Source: Gammaproteobacteria bacterium
GTDB lineage: Bacteria > Pseudomonadota > Gammaproteobacteria > UWMA-0217
DNA: 47,984 bases
NCBI GenBank assembly: GCA_026981985.1
Contig: JALSHZ010000115.1
Coordinates: 1 to 47,984, forward strand
Direction: 5' to 3'
Shown here one piece after another: positions 1-10,900 of the stretch (positions are counted from its first letter, which is position 1; every line of letters begins with the position of its first letter). A program made the position numbers and the translations under genes. A model generated the notes under the pieces. The model did no database searches. It had not been told where the DNA came from and worked only from the letters and a program-made list of their open reading frames with translations.

Positions 1-248
1 GCAAAGAAGAAGGTGGTCGTCACACCCCGTTCTTCAACGGCTATCGTCCACAATTCTACTTCCGTACCACCGACGTCACCGGCTCTGTCGACCTGGAAGA
101 AGGCACAGAAATGGTCATGCCGGGTGATAACGTCAAGATCACCGTCAGCCTGATCGCGCCGATTGCGATGGAAGATGGTTTGCGCTTCGCAATCCGCGAA
201 GGTGGCCGTACCGTGGGTGCGGGTGTTGTATCCAAGATTATTGAGTGA
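1..248 (+). CDS. tufB: Elongation factor Tu, C-terminal part (first tuf copy)
   Basis: This is the 3' end of a tuf gene cut by the window edge; the reading frame begins at base 3 and ends with TGA at 246-248, giving the last 81 residues of domain 3 of EF-Tu. EF-Tu carries aminoacyl-tRNA to the ribosome as a GTP complex. The stretch matches the end of the complete tuf copy (16307-16554) at every base except 128 (T here, C at 16434), a synonymous GAT/GAC change. Sequence identity stops right after the stop codon. Lying ahead of tRNA-Trp and secE, it corresponds to the copy usually called tufB. Confidence 0.97.
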   Translation, partial: KEEGGRHTPFFNGYRPQFYFRTTDVTGSVDLEEGTEMVMPGDNVKITVSLIAPIAMEDGLRFAIREGGRTVGAGVVSKIIE

Positions 249-270
249 TACCCTTCCCGCCCCTATGCGA

Positions 271-299
271 CAGCGGCAGATTCGTTCTGCCGCTGTTTT
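271..299 (+). terminator. Rho-independent terminator-like hairpin after tufB
   Basis: A perfect 10-bp stem (271-280 with 286-295) closes a 5-base loop TTCGT and is followed by TTTT and a further T-rich stretch. It has the form of an intrinsic terminator. It ends only about ten bases before the 5' end of tRNA-Trp, so either read-through supplies the tRNA or the hairpin separates the primary transcript into tuf mRNA and tRNA precursor. Confidence 0.85.
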
Positions 300-308
300 G
301 CTTTTTAT

Positions 309-384
309 AGGCCAGTGGCTCAATTGGTAGAGCAGCGGTCTCCAAAACCGCAGGTTGGGGGTTCGAGTCCCTCCTGGCCTGCCA
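309..384 (+). tRNA. trpT: tRNA-Trp (anticodon CCA)
   Basis: A complete 76-nt cloverleaf is visible. The acceptor stem pairs 309-315 with 374-380, followed by discriminator G381 and an encoded CCA at 382-384. The anticodon stem pairs GCGGT 335-339 with ACCGC 347-351 around a 7-base loop with anticodon CCA at 342-344. The T arm contains GTTCGAGTC. The sequence closely follows the E. coli tRNA-Trp pattern. Its place between tufB and secE is the usual one in many gammaproteobacteria. Confidence 0.98.
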
Positions 385-429
385 TTATTTATTGATGGCA
401 GCACAACGAACGACGTCTGCAAAGAGTCT

Positions 430-807
430 ATGTCCAAAGATAACAAAGAACCCGTATCGTCCCCGCTGGATAAGCTGAAAATGGCTGCCGCGCTTGCTCT
501 GGTGGCTGTTGGAATAGCGGGTTTTTATTATTTTTCCGAAGGTTCCAATCTCTATCGCGTGCTAGGGATGCTTGTGCTTTTCGGTGTGGCTGTGGGTTTG
601 TTTGCTACCACTGCCAAAGGGCAGGCGCTGCTCTCGTTTATGCGCGGCGCGCGTACCGAGGTGCGCAAGATGGTCTGGCCCACGCGCCAGGAAGCGTTGC
701 AGACTACATTGATAGTGATGGTGCTGGTCGTCATCGTGGGTATTTTTCTCTGGCTCGTCGATATGTTTCTCGGTTGGGGAGTCAGGCAAGTGATTGGGGG
801 AGCCTGA
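430..807 (+). CDS. secE: Preprotein translocase subunit SecE
   Basis: SecE is the small essential inner-membrane subunit that clamps SecY in the SecYEG protein-export channel. The 125-residue product has three hydrophobic segments (about 18-35, 43-60 and 92-113), the three-helix form found in enterobacteria and relatives. It also has the conserved cytoplasmic amphipathic region with the motif WPTR at 83-86 just before the last helix. The start at 430 is chosen because the frame upstream runs into tRNA-Trp. The ribosome binding site is weak (AAAGAG). The gene is followed at once by nusG, the standard pair. Confidence 0.96.
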   Translation: MSKDNKEPVSSPLDKLKMAAALALVAVGIAGFYYFSEGSNLYRVLGMLVLFGVAVGLFATTAKGQALLSFMRGARTEVRKMVWPTRQEALQTTLIVMVLVVIVGIFLWLVDMFLGWGVRQVIGGA

Positions 808-808
808 C

Positions 809-1342
809 ATGGCCCTGCGTTGGTATGTGGTGCATGCCTATTCCGGCTTCGAGCTGCAGGTGAAGCGCTCGCTCGAAGAGCGTGTCAAGCGCTACGGCAT
901 GGAAGACTCTTTTGGCGATATTCTTGTTCCCACGGAAGAAGTCGTTGAAATGCGTGACGGCCAGAAGCGCCGCAGCGAGCGCAAATTTTTCCCGGGGTAC
1001 GTGCTTGTGCAGATGGAGATGAATGAAGACACTTGGCATCTCGTCAAGGATGTGCCCAAGGTGCTTGGCTTTATCGGCGGCACCAGTGATAAGCCTGCCC
1101 CTATCACCGAAAAGGAAGTTGATGTCATCCTGAATCGTGTGCAGGAGGGTGTCGAGAAGCCACGGCCCAAAGTGTTGTTCGATGTTGGTGAGGTTGTGCG
1201 TGTTATCGATGGCCCGTTCAACGACTTCAATGCAGTTATTGAGGAAGTCAACTACGACAAAAACCGGTTATTGGCAGCGGTACAGATTTTTGGACGGTCT
1301 ACGCCGGTTGAGCTGGAATTCCACCAGGTCGAGAAGACCTGA
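809..1342 (+). CDS. nusG: Transcription termination/antitermination factor NusG
   Basis: NusG binds RNA polymerase, suppresses pausing, helps Rho and links polymerase to the leading ribosome through S10. The 177-residue product shows the NGN domain from the start ([10 protein letters not shown], then FFPGYVLV near 66-73) and a C-terminal KOW domain from about residue 123 ([15 protein letters not shown]). The length is close to the 181 residues of E. coli. The ATG at 809 follows a strong GGGGGAG ribosome binding site lying in the end of secE, and starts one base after the secE stop, so the two are translationally linked. Confidence 0.97.
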   Translation: MALRWYVVHAYSGFELQVKRSLEERVKRYGMEDSFGDILVPTEEVVEMRDGQKRRSERKFFPGYVLVQMEMNEDTWHLVKDVPKVLGFIGGTSDKPAPITEKEVDVILNRVQEGVEKPRPKVLFDVGEVVRVIDGPFNDFNAVIEEVNYDKNRLLAAVQIFGRSTPVELEFHQVEKT

Positions 1343-1353
1343 CGCTTTTTTTT
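1325..1353 (+). terminator. Possible weak attenuator at the end of nusG
   Basis: CAGGTC (1325-1330) can pair with GACCTG (1336-1341) around the nusG stop codon, and a run of eight T (1346-1353) follows after four more bases. The stem is short and the T run is offset, so at most this is a weak attenuator between nusG and rplK. Confidence 0.35.
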
Positions 1354-1418
1354 CACTATCGGGGAGCCTGGTATCGATAGCAGGTGCTGGGCGTTTGTAC
1401 CCGTAACAGGAGTAATGA
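1354..1418 (+). promoter_or_regulatory. rplKA leader, possible L1 autoregulatory site
   Basis: The nusG-rplK spacer contains GGGGAGCCTGG (from 1361) and CAGG (1381-1384), which can form a short stem around TATCGATA. In E. coli, ribosomal protein L1 represses rplKA by binding a short-stem leader just ahead of rplK. Position and size fit, but I cannot confirm the binding structure by eye. The AGGAG at 1408-1412 is the rplK ribosome binding site. Confidence 0.35.
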
Positions 1419-1853
1419 ATGGCAAAGAAGATTGAGGCCTATATCAAGCTGCAGGTGCCTGCCGGAGAGGCGAACCCTAGTCCGCCAGTTGGCCCGGCTC
1501 TGGGTCAGCATGGTGTGAATATCATGGAATTCTGCAAGGCGTTCAACGCCAAGACGCAGAAGGTTGAAAAGGGGTTGCCGATTCCCGTCGTCATCACTGT
1601 TTTCAATGACAAGAGCTTTACTTTTGTTACCAAGACGCCGCCCGCTTCGATTCTGTTGAAAAAGGCGGCTGGTATCAAGAGCGGTAGCGCGGTACCCAAT
1701 ATGAACAAGGTGGGTAAGGTTACGCGCGAGCAGCTCGAAGAGATCGCTAAAACCAAGGAGCCTGATCTGACCGCTGCCGACATGGATGCCGCGGTACGCA
1801 CCATTGCAGGTACCGCGAGAAGCATGGGTCTTGAAGTCGAGGGGGTGGTTTAA
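1419..1853 (+). CDS. rplK: 50S ribosomal protein L11
   Basis: L11 binds the GTPase-associated region of 23S rRNA with L10/L12 and is needed for factor-dependent steps and the stringent response. The 144-residue product has the N-terminal L11 domain (IKLQVPAG near 9-16, then [20 protein letters not shown]) and the C-terminal rRNA-binding domain ending in a typical [10 protein letters not shown] segment. E. coli L11 has 142 residues. AGGAG six bases ahead of the ATG fixes the start. Its stop TAA is directly followed by the ATG of rplA, so L11 and L1 are coupled. Confidence 0.98.
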   Translation: MAKKIEAYIKLQVPAGEANPSPPVGPALGQHGVNIMEFCKAFNAKTQKVEKGLPIPVVITVFNDKSFTFVTKTPPASILLKKAAGIKSGSAVPNMNKVGKVTREQLEEIAKTKEPDLTAADMDAAVRTIAGTARSMGLEVEGVV

Positions 1854-2549
1854 ATGGCTAAGCTCAGCAAACGAATGAAGGCTGCTCGCGAAAAGATCGA
1901 TCCTGAGAAGCAGTATGAGGCGCCGGTGGCGCTCAAGCTGGTCAAGGATACTGCTACGGCGAAATTTGTCGAGTCTGTCGATGTGGCAATCAATCTGGGT
2001 GTTGATCCGCGGAAATCCGACCAGGTTGTACGTGGTGCGACCGTGTTGCCAAAAGGTACCGGGCAAACAGTCAGGGTTGCTGTATTCGCGCAGGGTGACA
2101 ATGCAGATAAGGCCAAGGCAGCTGGTGCCGATATTGTCGGCTTTGATGATCTCGCTGATGAGGTTAAGCAAGGCAATATGGATTTCGACGTGGTAATCGC
2201 GACACCGGATGCGATGCGCGTAGTAGGTCAGCTGGGGCAAATCCTTGGTCCGCGTGGTCTGATGCCGAACCCCAAGGTCGGGACGGTTACCGCCGACGTC
2301 GAAACGGCAGTTAAAAATGCCAAGGCGGGGCAGGTACGCTATCGCACCGATAAGGCGGGCATTATTCACTGCACTATCGGTAAGGTGGATTTTGCCGAGA
2401 CTGATCTTGAGGAAAATCTCAACGCGCTGCTGGCTGATTTGATCAAGCTCAAGCCGGCATCGGCAAAAGGCATTTATGTGCAGAAGGTTTCGGTCGCGTC
2501 CACGATGGGGCCATCCGTAGCCGTCGACAAAGGTACGCTCGCGATCTGA
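1854..2549 (+). CDS. rplA: 50S ribosomal protein L1
   Basis: L1 forms the mobile stalk that guides deacylated tRNA out of the E site and represses its own operon in E. coli. The 231-residue product matches the family length and shows the typical middle section [18 protein letters not shown] (about 129-146) and a C-terminal [10 protein letters not shown]. The ATG is the next base after the rplK stop, with GAGGGGG in the end of rplK as ribosome binding site. A long structured spacer with the rplJ leader follows. Confidence 0.98.
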   Translation: MAKLSKRMKAAREKIDPEKQYEAPVALKLVKDTATAKFVESVDVAINLGVDPRKSDQVVRGATVLPKGTGQTVRVAVFAQGDNADKAKAAGADIVGFDDLADEVKQGNMDFDVVIATPDAMRVVGQLGQILGPRGLMPNPKVGTVTADVETAVKNAKAGQVRYRTDKAGIIHCTIGKVDFAETDLEENLNALLADLIKLKPASAKGIYVQKVSVASTMGPSVAVDKGTLAI

Positions 2550-2579
2550 CTGATTGCGACACGCCGCATGCTCCGCCTG

Positions 2580-2803
2580 TCGGAGCTTGTGGTGGTAGAA
2601 CTTTGATCCGCTGCAAGGACGTAGCGGTCATCGAAGACCGCAGGTGTCAGGCGAGACCTGGCTTAATGGGTGGTACCCGGCCTGCGCAGATGGTGTAACC
2701 CGGGTTGAACCTGCCGCGGGAACACCGATGGTGTCAGTGCTTCGGCGCTGATGTTTGTGAACCGTGGTGGGCCCAGGTGGCCTCCACAAGAGGAGAGCTG
2801 ATC
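2580..2803 (+). promoter_or_regulatory. L10 (ribosomal protein) leader of rplJL
   Basis: The 254-base gap between rplA and rplJ holds blocks very close to the known L10(L12)4 mRNA binding leader of E. coli: AAGACCGCAGG at about 2634-2644, then TTAAT, then CCTGCGCAGATGGTG at about 2681-2695 (E. coli has CCTGCGTAGACGGTG). Pairing of the first and third blocks makes the kink-turn stem recognised by L10. L10-L12 binding there represses rplJL translation in E. coli, so the same autoregulation is inferred here. Confidence 0.8.
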
Positions 2804-3334
2804 GTGGCTTTAAATCTCGAAGGCAAAAAGAAAGTTGTTGCTGAGGTTGCTGCGGTGGCTGCTGAAGCCCATTCCGCGATTGCAGCAGAGTATCGCGGTT
2901 TGGTCGTGGGCGATATCACTGAGTTGCGTGCCAAGGCGCGCGAGTCTGGTGTCTACCTGCGAGTGGTGAAAAACACGCTTGCGCGTCGTGCTGTGGAAGG
3001 AACAGAGTTTGAGTGCATGCAGGAAGGGTTTGTTGGTCCTTTGATGCTTGCGTTTTCTCTGGAAGATCCCGGCTCGGCTGCTCGGTTGCTGAAGGATTTC
3101 GCCAAGGAGCACGAAGCTCTGAAGGTGAAGATGATCGCCTTGGGTGGTCAGATCCATGATGGCTCCGAGCTGGCGCGTTTCGCAAGTCTGCCGACGAAAG
3201 ATCAGGCTATCAGTATGCTGATGTCTGTGATGAAGGCGCCGGTAGAAAAGCTGACCAGGACGATCAACGAAGTGCCCGGCAAGCTTGTGCGCACAGTAGC
3301 TGCAATACGTGACCAGAAAGAATCTGCCGCCTGA
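2804..3334 (+). CDS. rplJ: 50S ribosomal protein L10
   Basis: L10 anchors L7/L12 dimers to the ribosome and, as the L10-L12 complex, represses its own translation. The 176-residue product starts VALNLEGKK, read as Met from a GTG start at 2804 with AGGAG at 2791-2795. An in-frame upstream extension would cut into the regulatory leader and has no counterpart in the family. The body contains the conserved VYLRVVKNTLARRAVEGTEF block (about 48-67) and a C-terminal helix region ending KLVRTVAAIRDQK that binds L12. rplL follows after 50 bases. Confidence 0.97.
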   Translation: MALNLEGKKKVVAEVAAVAAEAHSAIAAEYRGLVVGDITELRAKARESGVYLRVVKNTLARRAVEGTEFECMQEGFVGPLMLAFSLEDPGSAARLLKDFAKEHEALKVKMIALGGQIHDGSELARFASLPTKDQAISMLMSVMKAPVEKLTRTINEVPGKLVRTVAAIRDQKESAA

Positions 3335-3384
3335 TTGTCAGGCTGGTTTAACCCGTTAGATATTTGAATTTTAGGAGATTAACA

Positions 3385-3765
3385 ATGGCTGTTTCCAAAG
3401 AAGACATTCTTGACGCAATTGCGGAAATGTCGGTAATGGATGTCGTCGATCTGATTTCGGCGATGGAAGAAAAATTTGGTGTTTCTGCTGCTGCGGCTGT
3501 CGCCGCCATGCCTGCCGCTGGCGCTGGTGGTGACGAAGCTGCTGCAGAAGCGAAGGATGAGTTTGATGTTGTGATGACTAGCTTTGGCAGCAGCAAGGTT
3601 GGCGTCATCAAGGTTGTTCGTGCCGCTACTGGTCTGGGGCTGAAAGAAGCGAAAGACATGGTTGAAGGTGTGCCTTCCACGATCAAGGAAGCTGTCACCA
3701 AGGACGAAGCCGAGGAGCTTAAGAAGCAACTCGAAGAGGCTGGCGCAACTGTAGAGCTCAAGTAA
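3385..3765 (+). CDS. rplL: 50S ribosomal protein L7/L12
   Basis: L7/L12 is the multi-copy acidic stalk protein that recruits and activates translational GTPases. The 126-residue product has an N-terminal dimerisation helix region (to about 33), an Ala/Gly-rich hinge (about 34-52) and the conserved C-terminal domain with [20 protein letters not shown], the factor-binding helices. The ATG at 3385 follows TTAGGAG. An attenuator hairpin sits between it and rpoB, which fits the need for about four times more L12 than other products of the cluster. Confidence 0.98.
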   Translation: MAVSKEDILDAIAEMSVMDVVDLISAMEEKFGVSAAAAVAAMPAAGAGGDEAAAEAKDEFDVVMTSFGSSKVGVIKVVRAATGLGLKEAKDMVEGVPSTIKEAVTKDEAEELKKQLEEAGATVELK

Positions 3766-3806
3766 CCCTGAGGTTGCTGACTCATAGTCGTCGGTTTTTC
3801 CGATCA

Positions 3807-3838
3807 GGCTGACAGCCTTCGCGGCTGTCGGCCTTTTT
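3807..3838 (+). terminator. rplL-rpoB attenuator/terminator
   Basis: An 11-bp stem with one G-U pair (3807-3817 with 3823-3833) closes the loop TTCGC and is followed by TTTTT at 3834-3838. In E. coli a partial terminator at the same place lets only part of the transcripts continue into rpoBC. The position argues for the same attenuator role here, since I see no strong promoter between it and rpoB. Confidence 0.8.
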
Positions 3839-3898
3839 CTGTTTCCCCTGCGTGGTCAGTGCGCGAATTCTGGCACCTGATAGAGAAGAGGTTTGATA

Positions 3899-6800
3899 AT
3901 GGCATATAGCTTTACGGAGAAGAAACGTATTCGTAAGGATTTTGGTAAACGCCCCACAGTTTTGGGCGTTCCGTTCCTTCTTTCCACGCAGTTGGACTCT
4001 TTTCGTCAGTTTTTGCAGACCGATGTTCCCCTGGACAAGCGCCGGGATAGCGGCTTGCATGGCGCTTTTAACTCGGTGTTTCCGATCGTCAGCTACTCTG
4101 GCTATGTGCAGCTGGAATATGTCGACTATCGCATGGGGCCTCCCATGTTTGATATCAATGAATGTCGTCTGCGCGGTGCGACTTATGCTGCGCCGTTACG
4201 GGTGACGTTGCGCCTCGTCATTTATGACAAGGATGCCCCGGCCGGCAAGAAGGTTGTCAAGGATGTGAAAGAGCAGGAGGTCTACATGGGTGAGATGCCT
4301 TTGATGACCGACACCGGTACTTTCATTATCAACGGCACCGAGCGGGTAATCGTCTCTCAGTTGCATCGTTCCCCGGGGGTCTTTTTTGACCACGACAAGG
4401 GCAAGACGCACTCCTCCGGTAAATTGTTGTTCAACGCGCGGGTTATTCCTTATCGTGGCTCATGGCTTGATTTCGAGTTCGATCCCAAGGATTGTGTGTT
4501 CGTGCGTATCGACCGTCGGCGGAAGCTGCCGGCCACCATTCTTCTGCGTGCGCTGGGCTACGAGAACGAAGAAATTCTGGCGACGTTCTACGACTTTCAG
4601 AAAGTCAATCTGAAGGGTCCTGATGACTACGAGATCGAAATTGATCCACAGGATCTGAAAGGCGAGCAGGCAGGCTTTGATATCAAGATCAAGGGCAAAA
4701 GGCTGGTAGAGGCTGGTAAGCGTATTACCGTGCGCCATATCAAGGCACTGGAAAAAGCCGGTATCAAATCATTCCCCGTGCCGCGGGAGTATCTTGCAAC
4801 CAAGGTGCTCGCGAAAGACGTTGTCGACACCGATACGGGGGAAATCGTCGCACACGCAAATGATGAGCTGACCGATGAGGTGCTGGACGCACTCGAAAAG
4901 GCGGGCATCAAGAGCGTAGAAGTATTGTTTATTAATGAGGTCGATCGCGGCCCGTATATTTCCCAGACATTGCAGATCGATCCGACCCGCTCCCAGCTGG
5001 AAGCACAGGTCGAGATCTATCGCATGATGCGTCCGGGCGAGCCGCCGACGAAGGAAGCAGCTCAACAGTTGTTCGAGAACCTCTTCTTCAATCCGGATCG
5101 CTACGATCTGTCCGATGTCGGGCGGATGAAGTTCAACCGCCGAATCGGTCGGGAAGATTCTACCGGGTCCGGTGTGCTGGACAAGGAAGACATCCTGGCG
5201 GTGCTGAAAGTGTTGATAGACATCCGCAACGGTAAGGGTGTTGTCGATGATATCGATCACCTCGGCAATCGTCGGGTGAGAAGTGTCGGTGAGATGGCGG
5301 AAAACCAGTTCCGTGTCGGCCTTGTCAGGGTCGAGCGCGCGGTCAAGGAACGCCTCTCGATGGCCGAGAGCGAGGGCTTGATGCCGCAGCAGTTGATCAA
5401 TGCCAAGCCGGTTGTTGCTGCGGTCAAGGAGTTCTTTGGTTCCAGCCAGCTCTCGCAGTTTATGGACCAGAACAACCCGTTGTCGGAAGTGACCCATAAA
5501 CGGCGTATTTCGGCACTTGGTCCGGGTGGTCTGACCCGTGAGCGAGCCGGTTTCGAGGTGCGTGACGTACACCCGACGCACTACGGTCGTGTCTGCCCGA
5601 TTGAGACACCGGAGGGGCCGAACATCGGTTTGATCAACTCCCTGGCGGTGTATGCGCGGACGAACGATTTTGGTTTTCTTGAAACGCCTTATCGCAAGGT
5701 AAAGGGCGGCAAGGTTACTGACGAGATCAGCTATCTGTCGGCCATCGAAGAAGCCAATCTGGTCATCGCACAGGCGAATGCATCGATAGACGAAAAAGGT
5801 AACCTGTCGGATGACTTGGTTTCCTGTCGTCACATGAATGAATTTACGCTCGTGCCGCCAGAGAAAGTCGACTATATGGATGTATCGCCGCGACAGATCG
5901 TCTCGGTTGCCGCATCACTTATCCCCTTTCTTGAGCATGACGATGCCAACCGTGCATTGATGGGATCGAACATGCAGCGCCAAGCTGTGCCGTGTCTGCG
6001 TGCTGAAAAGCCGCTGGTTGGTACCGGTATGGAGCGGGTGGTAGCAGTAGATTCCGGCTCCTCGGTTGTTGCCAAGCGTGGTGGTCGTGTCGACTCGGTT
6101 GATTCCGGCCGCATCGTCGTTCGGGTTAATGATGACGAGACCATTGCCGGTGAAGTGGGAGTCGATATCTATCGCACCCGCAAATACTCGCGCTCCAACC
6201 AGAATACCTGTATCAACCAGCGTCCGTTGGTCAATCCTGGCGACATCGTCGCGAGGGGCGATGTGCTGGCGGATGGCTCGTCGACGGATATGGGTGAGTT
6301 GGCGCTGGGGCAAAACATGCTGGTCGCATTCATGCCGTGGAACGGTTACAACTTCGAGGATTCCATACTCGTTTCCGAACGGGTGGTTCAGGAGGATCGG
6401 TTTACCACTATCCATATCGAGGAGCTGACCTGCGTCGCGCGTGACACCAAGCTGGGTGCTGAAGAGGTCACGGCCGATATTCCGAATGTCAATGAAAGCC
6501 TGCTAGCCAAGCTGGATGATTCCGGCATCGTCTATATTGGTGCCGAGGTGAAACCAGGTGATATTTTGGTTGGTAAAGTCACACCGAAAGGGGAAACCCA
6601 GCTGACGCCGGAAGAAAAACTGCTGCGTGCGATCTTTGGCGAGAAAGCCACCGACATCAAGGATACCTCGCTGCGCGTCGGTTCAGGAACGTATGGCACT
6701 GTGCTGGATGTTCGCGTCTACACACGCGACGGCGTGAAGAAAGACAACCGGGCGTTGCAGATCGAAGAAGCGGAAATGGACCGTATTCGCAATGACCTGC

Positions 6801-7975
6801 GCGACGAGATCCGCATCTACGAGGATGATATCTACGCCCGTGCCCGTGCCTTGTTGATGGGCAAAGTGGCGCAGAGTGGCCCTGACCTCAAGGCTGGCGA
6901 CAAGATCAGCAAGAGCTACCTCGACTCTCTCGAGCGTAAGCGCTGGTTTGAGATCGCCATGCAAGACGAGGAAATCAACGATCAGTTGGAGAATTTGCGC
7001 GGCATCATTGATAGCCAGGAAGATGTTTTTCAGGAGCGGATGAAGGAAGCGAAGGCGAAGCTTGATGCGGGTGATGATCTGGCGCCTGGTGTGCTGAAGA
7101 TGATCAAGGTTTACCTCGCGGTGAAGCGTCGTGTTCAGCCTGGTGACAAGATGGCGGGCCGGCACGGGAACAAGGGTGTTATTTCCCAGATCGTGCCAGT
7201 CGAGGACATGCCTTATTCCGAGGACGGCAGGCCCGTCGATATTGTTTTGAATCCTCTGGGTGTTCCGTCGCGTATGAACGTCGGTCAGGTTCTTGAGGTG
7301 CATTTGGGTTGGGCTGCCAAGGGGCTTGGTCTGAAAATCGGCAGAATGCTCGATGCTCAGGCGAAGATGGCTGAGTTACGGGGATTCATCTCCGAAATCT
7401 ATTCTACTGGCGGACGTCAGCAGGATATCAGCAGTCTCAGTGATGAAGAGGTGCTGGAGCTAGCGAAAAATCTGCGCGGTGGTGTGCCCATGGCGACACC
7501 TGTGTTCGATGGTGCGAGCGAGGAAGAGATCAAGTCGATGCTCAAGCTTGCCGATTTGCCAGAGACTGGCCAGGCCGTACTTTATGATGGCCGCACCGGT
7601 GAGGCATTCGATCGCCCGGTAACGGTTGGCTACATGCACATGCTGAAGCTGAATCACCTCGTTGATGACAAGATGCATGCGCGCTCGACCGGGCCATACA
7701 GTCTCGTCACGCAACAGCCATTGGGCGGCAAGGCGCAGTTTGGTGGCCAACGCTTTGGTGAGATGGAGGTCTGGGCGCTGGAAGCGTACGGCGCGGCTTA
7801 CACATTGCAGGAGATGCTCACCGTGAAATCGGATGATGTGGTTGGGCGTAACAAGATGTACAAGAACATCGTCGATGGAAATCATCGTATGGAAGCCAAT
7901 ATGCCTGAGTCCTTCAATGTGCTGATGAAAGAGATTCGCTCTCTTGGGCTCAATATTGAATTGGAACAGGACTAG
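3899..7975 (+). CDS. rpoB: DNA-directed RNA polymerase subunit beta
   Basis: The beta subunit forms one pincer of RNA polymerase and much of the active-site cleft. The 1358-residue product is close to the 1342 of E. coli and begins [18 protein letters not shown]. The rifampicin region around residues 515-540 reads [13 protein letters not shown], then [12 protein letters not shown], so the usual resistance positions (D516, H526, S531 in E. coli numbering) carry the sensitive residues. The C-terminal part has [25 protein letters not shown] chose the ATG at 3899, preceded by AGAGAAGAGG, over an in-frame TTG six bases earlier. rpoC follows after 18 bases. Confidence 0.98.
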   Translation: MAYSFTEKKRIRKDFGKRPTVLGVPFLLSTQLDSFRQFLQTDVPLDKRRDSGLHGAFNSVFPIVSYSGYVQLEYVDYRMGPPMFDINECRLRGATYAAPLRVTLRLVIYDKDAPAGKKVVKDVKEQEVYMGEMPLMTDTGTFIINGTERVIVSQLHRSPGVFFDHDKGKTHSSGKLLFNARVIPYRGSWLDFEFDPKDCVFVRIDRRRKLPATILLRALGYENEEILATFYDFQKVNLKGPDDYEIEIDPQDLKGEQAGFDIKIKGKRLVEAGKRITVRHIKALEKAGIKSFPVPREYLATKVLAKDVVDTDTGEIVAHANDELTDEVLDALEKAGIKSVEVLFINEVDRGPYISQTLQIDPTRSQLEAQVEIYRMMRPGEPPTKEAAQQLFENLFFNPDRYDLSDVGRMKFNRRIGREDSTGSGVLDKEDILAVLKVLIDIRNGKGVVDDIDHLGNRRVRSVGEMAENQFRVGLVRVERAVKERLSMAESEGLMPQQLINAKPVVAAVKEFFGSSQLSQFMDQNNPLSEVTHKRRISALGPGGLTRERAGFEVRDVHPTHYGRVCPIETPEGPNIGLINSLAVYARTNDFGFLETPYRKVKGGKVTDEISYLSAIEEANLVIAQANASIDEKGNLSDDLVSCRHMNEFTLVPPEKVDYMDVSPRQIVSVAASLIPFLEHDDANRALMGSNMQRQAVPCLRAEKPLVGTGMERVVAVDSGSSVVAKRGGRVDSVDSGRIVVRVNDDETIAGEVGVDIYRTRKYSRSNQNTCINQRPLVNPGDIVARGDVLADGSSTDMGELALGQNMLVAFMPWNGYNFEDSILVSERVVQEDRFTTIHIEELTCVARDTKLGAEEVTADIPNVNESLLAKLDDSGIVYIGAEVKPGDILVGKVTPKGETQLTPEEKLLRAIFGEKATDIKDTSLRVGSGTYGTVLDVRVYTRDGVKKDNRALQIEEAEMDRIRNDLRDEIRIYEDDIYARARALLMGKVAQSGPDLKAGDKISKSYLDSLERKRWFEIAMQDEEINDQLENLRGIIDSQEDVFQERMKEAKAKLDAGDDLAPGVLKMIKVYLAVKRRVQPGDKMAGRHGNKGVISQIVPVEDMPYSEDGRPVDIVLNPLGVPSRMNVGQVLEVHLGWAAKGLGLKIGRMLDAQAKMAELRGFISEIYSTGGRQQDISSLSDEEVLELAKNLRGGVPMATPVFDGASEEEIKSMLKLADLPETGQAVLYDGRTGEAFDRPVTVGYMHMLKLNHLVDDKMHARSTGPYSLVTQQPLGGKAQFGGQRFGEMEVWALEAYGAAYTLQEMLTVKSDDVVGRNKMYKNIVDGNHRMEANMPESFNVLMKEIRSLGLNIELEQD

Positions 7976-7993
7976 GATCCGGGAGTTTAGACA

Positions 7994-10900
7994 ATGAAAG
8001 ATTTACTTAACCTGTTCAAAAGACAGACCGAGCAAGAACACTTCGATGCTATTCGCGTAGGGCTTGCTTCTCCCGAGACGATCCGTTCCTGGTCTTTTGG
8101 CGAAGTCAAAAAGCCGGAAACAATCAATTATCGTACCTTCAAGCCCGAGCGGGACGGGCTGTTTTGCGCCAAGATTTTTGGCCCGGTGAAGGACTATGAA
8201 TGTCTCTGTGGTAAGTACAAGCGGCTGAAACATCGCGGCGTCGTTTGCGAAAAGTGTGGCGTTGAGGTGACGCAGACCAAAGTGCGTCGTGAGCGCATGG
8301 GGCATATTGAGCTGGCCAGCCCGGTGGCGCACATTTGGTTTCTCAAGTCGCTGCCGTCACGGATCGGCCTGCTGCTGGACATGACGCTGCGTGATATCGA
8401 GCGCGTGCTCTATTTCGAGGCGTTCATCGTCACCGAACCCGGTTTTACGCCGCTCGAAAAGGGGCAGCTGTTGTCAGACGAAGCGTATCTCGAAGCGGTT
8501 GAGGAATACGGCGACGACTTCGATGCGAAAATGGGTGCCGAGGCGGTACTTGAGCTGCTGAAGAGTGTCGATCTGCGGACCGAGGCTGAGGATTTGCGCG
8601 TTGCCATGGGCGAAACCAAATCCGAAACCAAGCTCAAGCGTATCTCCAAGCGCCTCAAACTGGTGGAATCTTTCCTCGAGTCCGGTAACAAGCCCGAGTG
8701 GATGATTATGTCGGTGCTACCGATTCTGCCACCCGACTTGCGCCCGCTGGTACCGCTCGATGGTGGCCGTTTCGCGACTTCCGATCTGAACGACCTCTAT
8801 CGTCGAGTCATCAATCGCAACAACCGTCTCAAGCGTCTGCTCGAACTCAATGCGCCCGACATCATCGTGCGCAATGAAAAGCGCATGTTGCAGGAGGCTG
8901 TTGACGCGCTGCTCGACAATGGCCGCCGTGGCCGCGCCATCACTGGCACCAATCGTCGTCCCCTGAAGTCGTTGTCCGACATGATCAAGGGCAAGCAGGG
9001 GCGCTTCCGGCAAAACCTGCTGGGAAAGCGTGTCGACTATTCCGGCCGTTCGGTTATCGTGGTCGGTCCCACCCTGAAACTGCATCAGTGCGGCCTGCCG
9101 AAAAAGATGGCGCTGGAGCTGTTCAAGCCATTTGTTTTTGGTCGCTTGAATCGTCTCGGTCTGGCAACCACCATCAAGGCGGCAAAAAAGGCTGTCGAGC
9201 GCGGTGGCCCCGAGGTTTGGGATATTCTCGATGAGGTGATTCGCGAGCATCCGGTCATGTTGAACCGGGCGCCGACGCTGCACCGCTTGGGCATTCAGGC
9301 TTTTGAGGCCGTGCTTGTCGAGGGTAAGGCGATTCGCCTGCACCCCTTGGTTTGTGCGGCATTCAACGCGGATTTCGATGGCGACCAGATGGCTGTTCAC
9401 CTGCCGCTGTCGATCGAGGCGCAGCTGGAAGCGCGTGCGTTGATGATGGCATCGAACAACGTGCTGTCACCAGCCAATGGCGAGCCGATCATCGTACCGT
9501 CACAAGACATCGTTTTGGGGCTGTATTACATGACGCGCCAGAAGATTAATGTCAAAGGCGAAGGGATGGTGTTTGCCGATGTCGATGAGGTGCATCGGGC
9601 GTATGAAAATGGTCAGGTTGAGTTGCATGCCCGGGTGAAGGCGCGGATTACTGAGGTGGTGGCCAATGACAAGGGTGAGAATGAAGCGGTTCAGCGCTTG
9701 GTTGATACTACGGTAGGACGCGCCTTGCTGTCATCGATCGTGCCGCCAGGCATGAGTTTCGATGTGGTCAACTGCGACCTCAATAAGAAGGCAATCTCGA
9801 ATCTGATCAACACCTGCTATCGCCAAGTTGGTCTCAAGGAAACCGTGGTATTTGCCGACCGCCTGATGTACACCGGTTTCAAGTACGCGATGAAGTCTGG
9901 CGTCTCATTCTGCGCGGATGATATGGAGGTGCCTGCCGAGAAAGCCACGATCCTCGCCGAAGCGGAAGAGCAGGTGAAGCAGGTCGAGGCGCAATATGCG
10001 GCGGGCCTGGTGACGCACGGCGAGCGTTACAACAAGGTGGTCGATATCTGGACCCACACCAACGACCAGATCGCGAAGGCAATGATGGCCAACCTTGGGC
10101 ATGAGGAAGTTGTCAATGCCGAGGGCAAGCTGGAGCAGCAGCCATCGTTCAACTCAATCTTTATGATGGCCGATTCGGGCGCCCGGGGTTCGGCAGCGCA
10201 GATTCGCCAGCTTGCAGGCATGCGCGGGCTGATGGCAAAGCCGGATGGCTCGATTATCGAGCAACCGATCACGGCTAACTTCCGCGAAGGTCTGAATGTA
10301 CTGCAATACTTTATTTCGACCCACGGTGCGCGTAAAGGTCTCGCCGATACAGCGTTGAAGACGGCAAACTCCGGATACCTGACGCGGCGCTTGGTCGATG
10401 TCGCGCAAGATTTGGTCATTATCGAGGACGATTGCGGTACTGAACAGGGTGTTCTGATGAAACCCATCATTTCTGGTGGAGAGGTCGTCGAGCAGCTGGG
10501 TGATCGTGTGCTCGGTCGTACCGTTGCCAAGGACGTGATCAAGCCGGGTGGGCGGAAAGTCCTTATCCCGGCGGGTACGCTGCTGGATGAGGCATGGGTC
10601 GAAAAGCTCCAAGAGCTGGGTGTCGATGAAATCCTCGTAAGGTCGCCACTGACCTGTGAAACTCGCTACGGTGCTTGCGCCAGCTGCTATGGGCGTGATC
10701 TGGCGCGAGGCTATCGCGTCAATATCGGTGAGGCGATCGGCGTTATAGCCGCGCAGTCCATCGGTGAGCCGGGTACGCAGCTGACGATGCGTACCTTCCA
10801 TATTGGCGGTGCGGCATCGGGCGCGGCAGCGATCAGTAGCATCGAGGTTCGCACTGCTGGTAGCGTCAAGCTCCTCAAGCTCAAGAGCGTGACCAATTCT

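Noticed and set aside
355-429. N-terminal extension of secE starting inside tRNA-Trp
   Set aside because: The extension would be coded by tRNA sequence and is absent from SecE proteins.
2705-2803. N-terminal extension of rplJ through the leader
   Set aside because: The family starts at ALNLE, with AGGAG ahead of the GTG at 2804; the upstream part belongs to the L10 leader.
3899-7975. Rifampicin or streptomycin resistance changes in rpoB and rpsL
   Set aside because: The usual resistance positions carry sensitive-type residues in both proteins.
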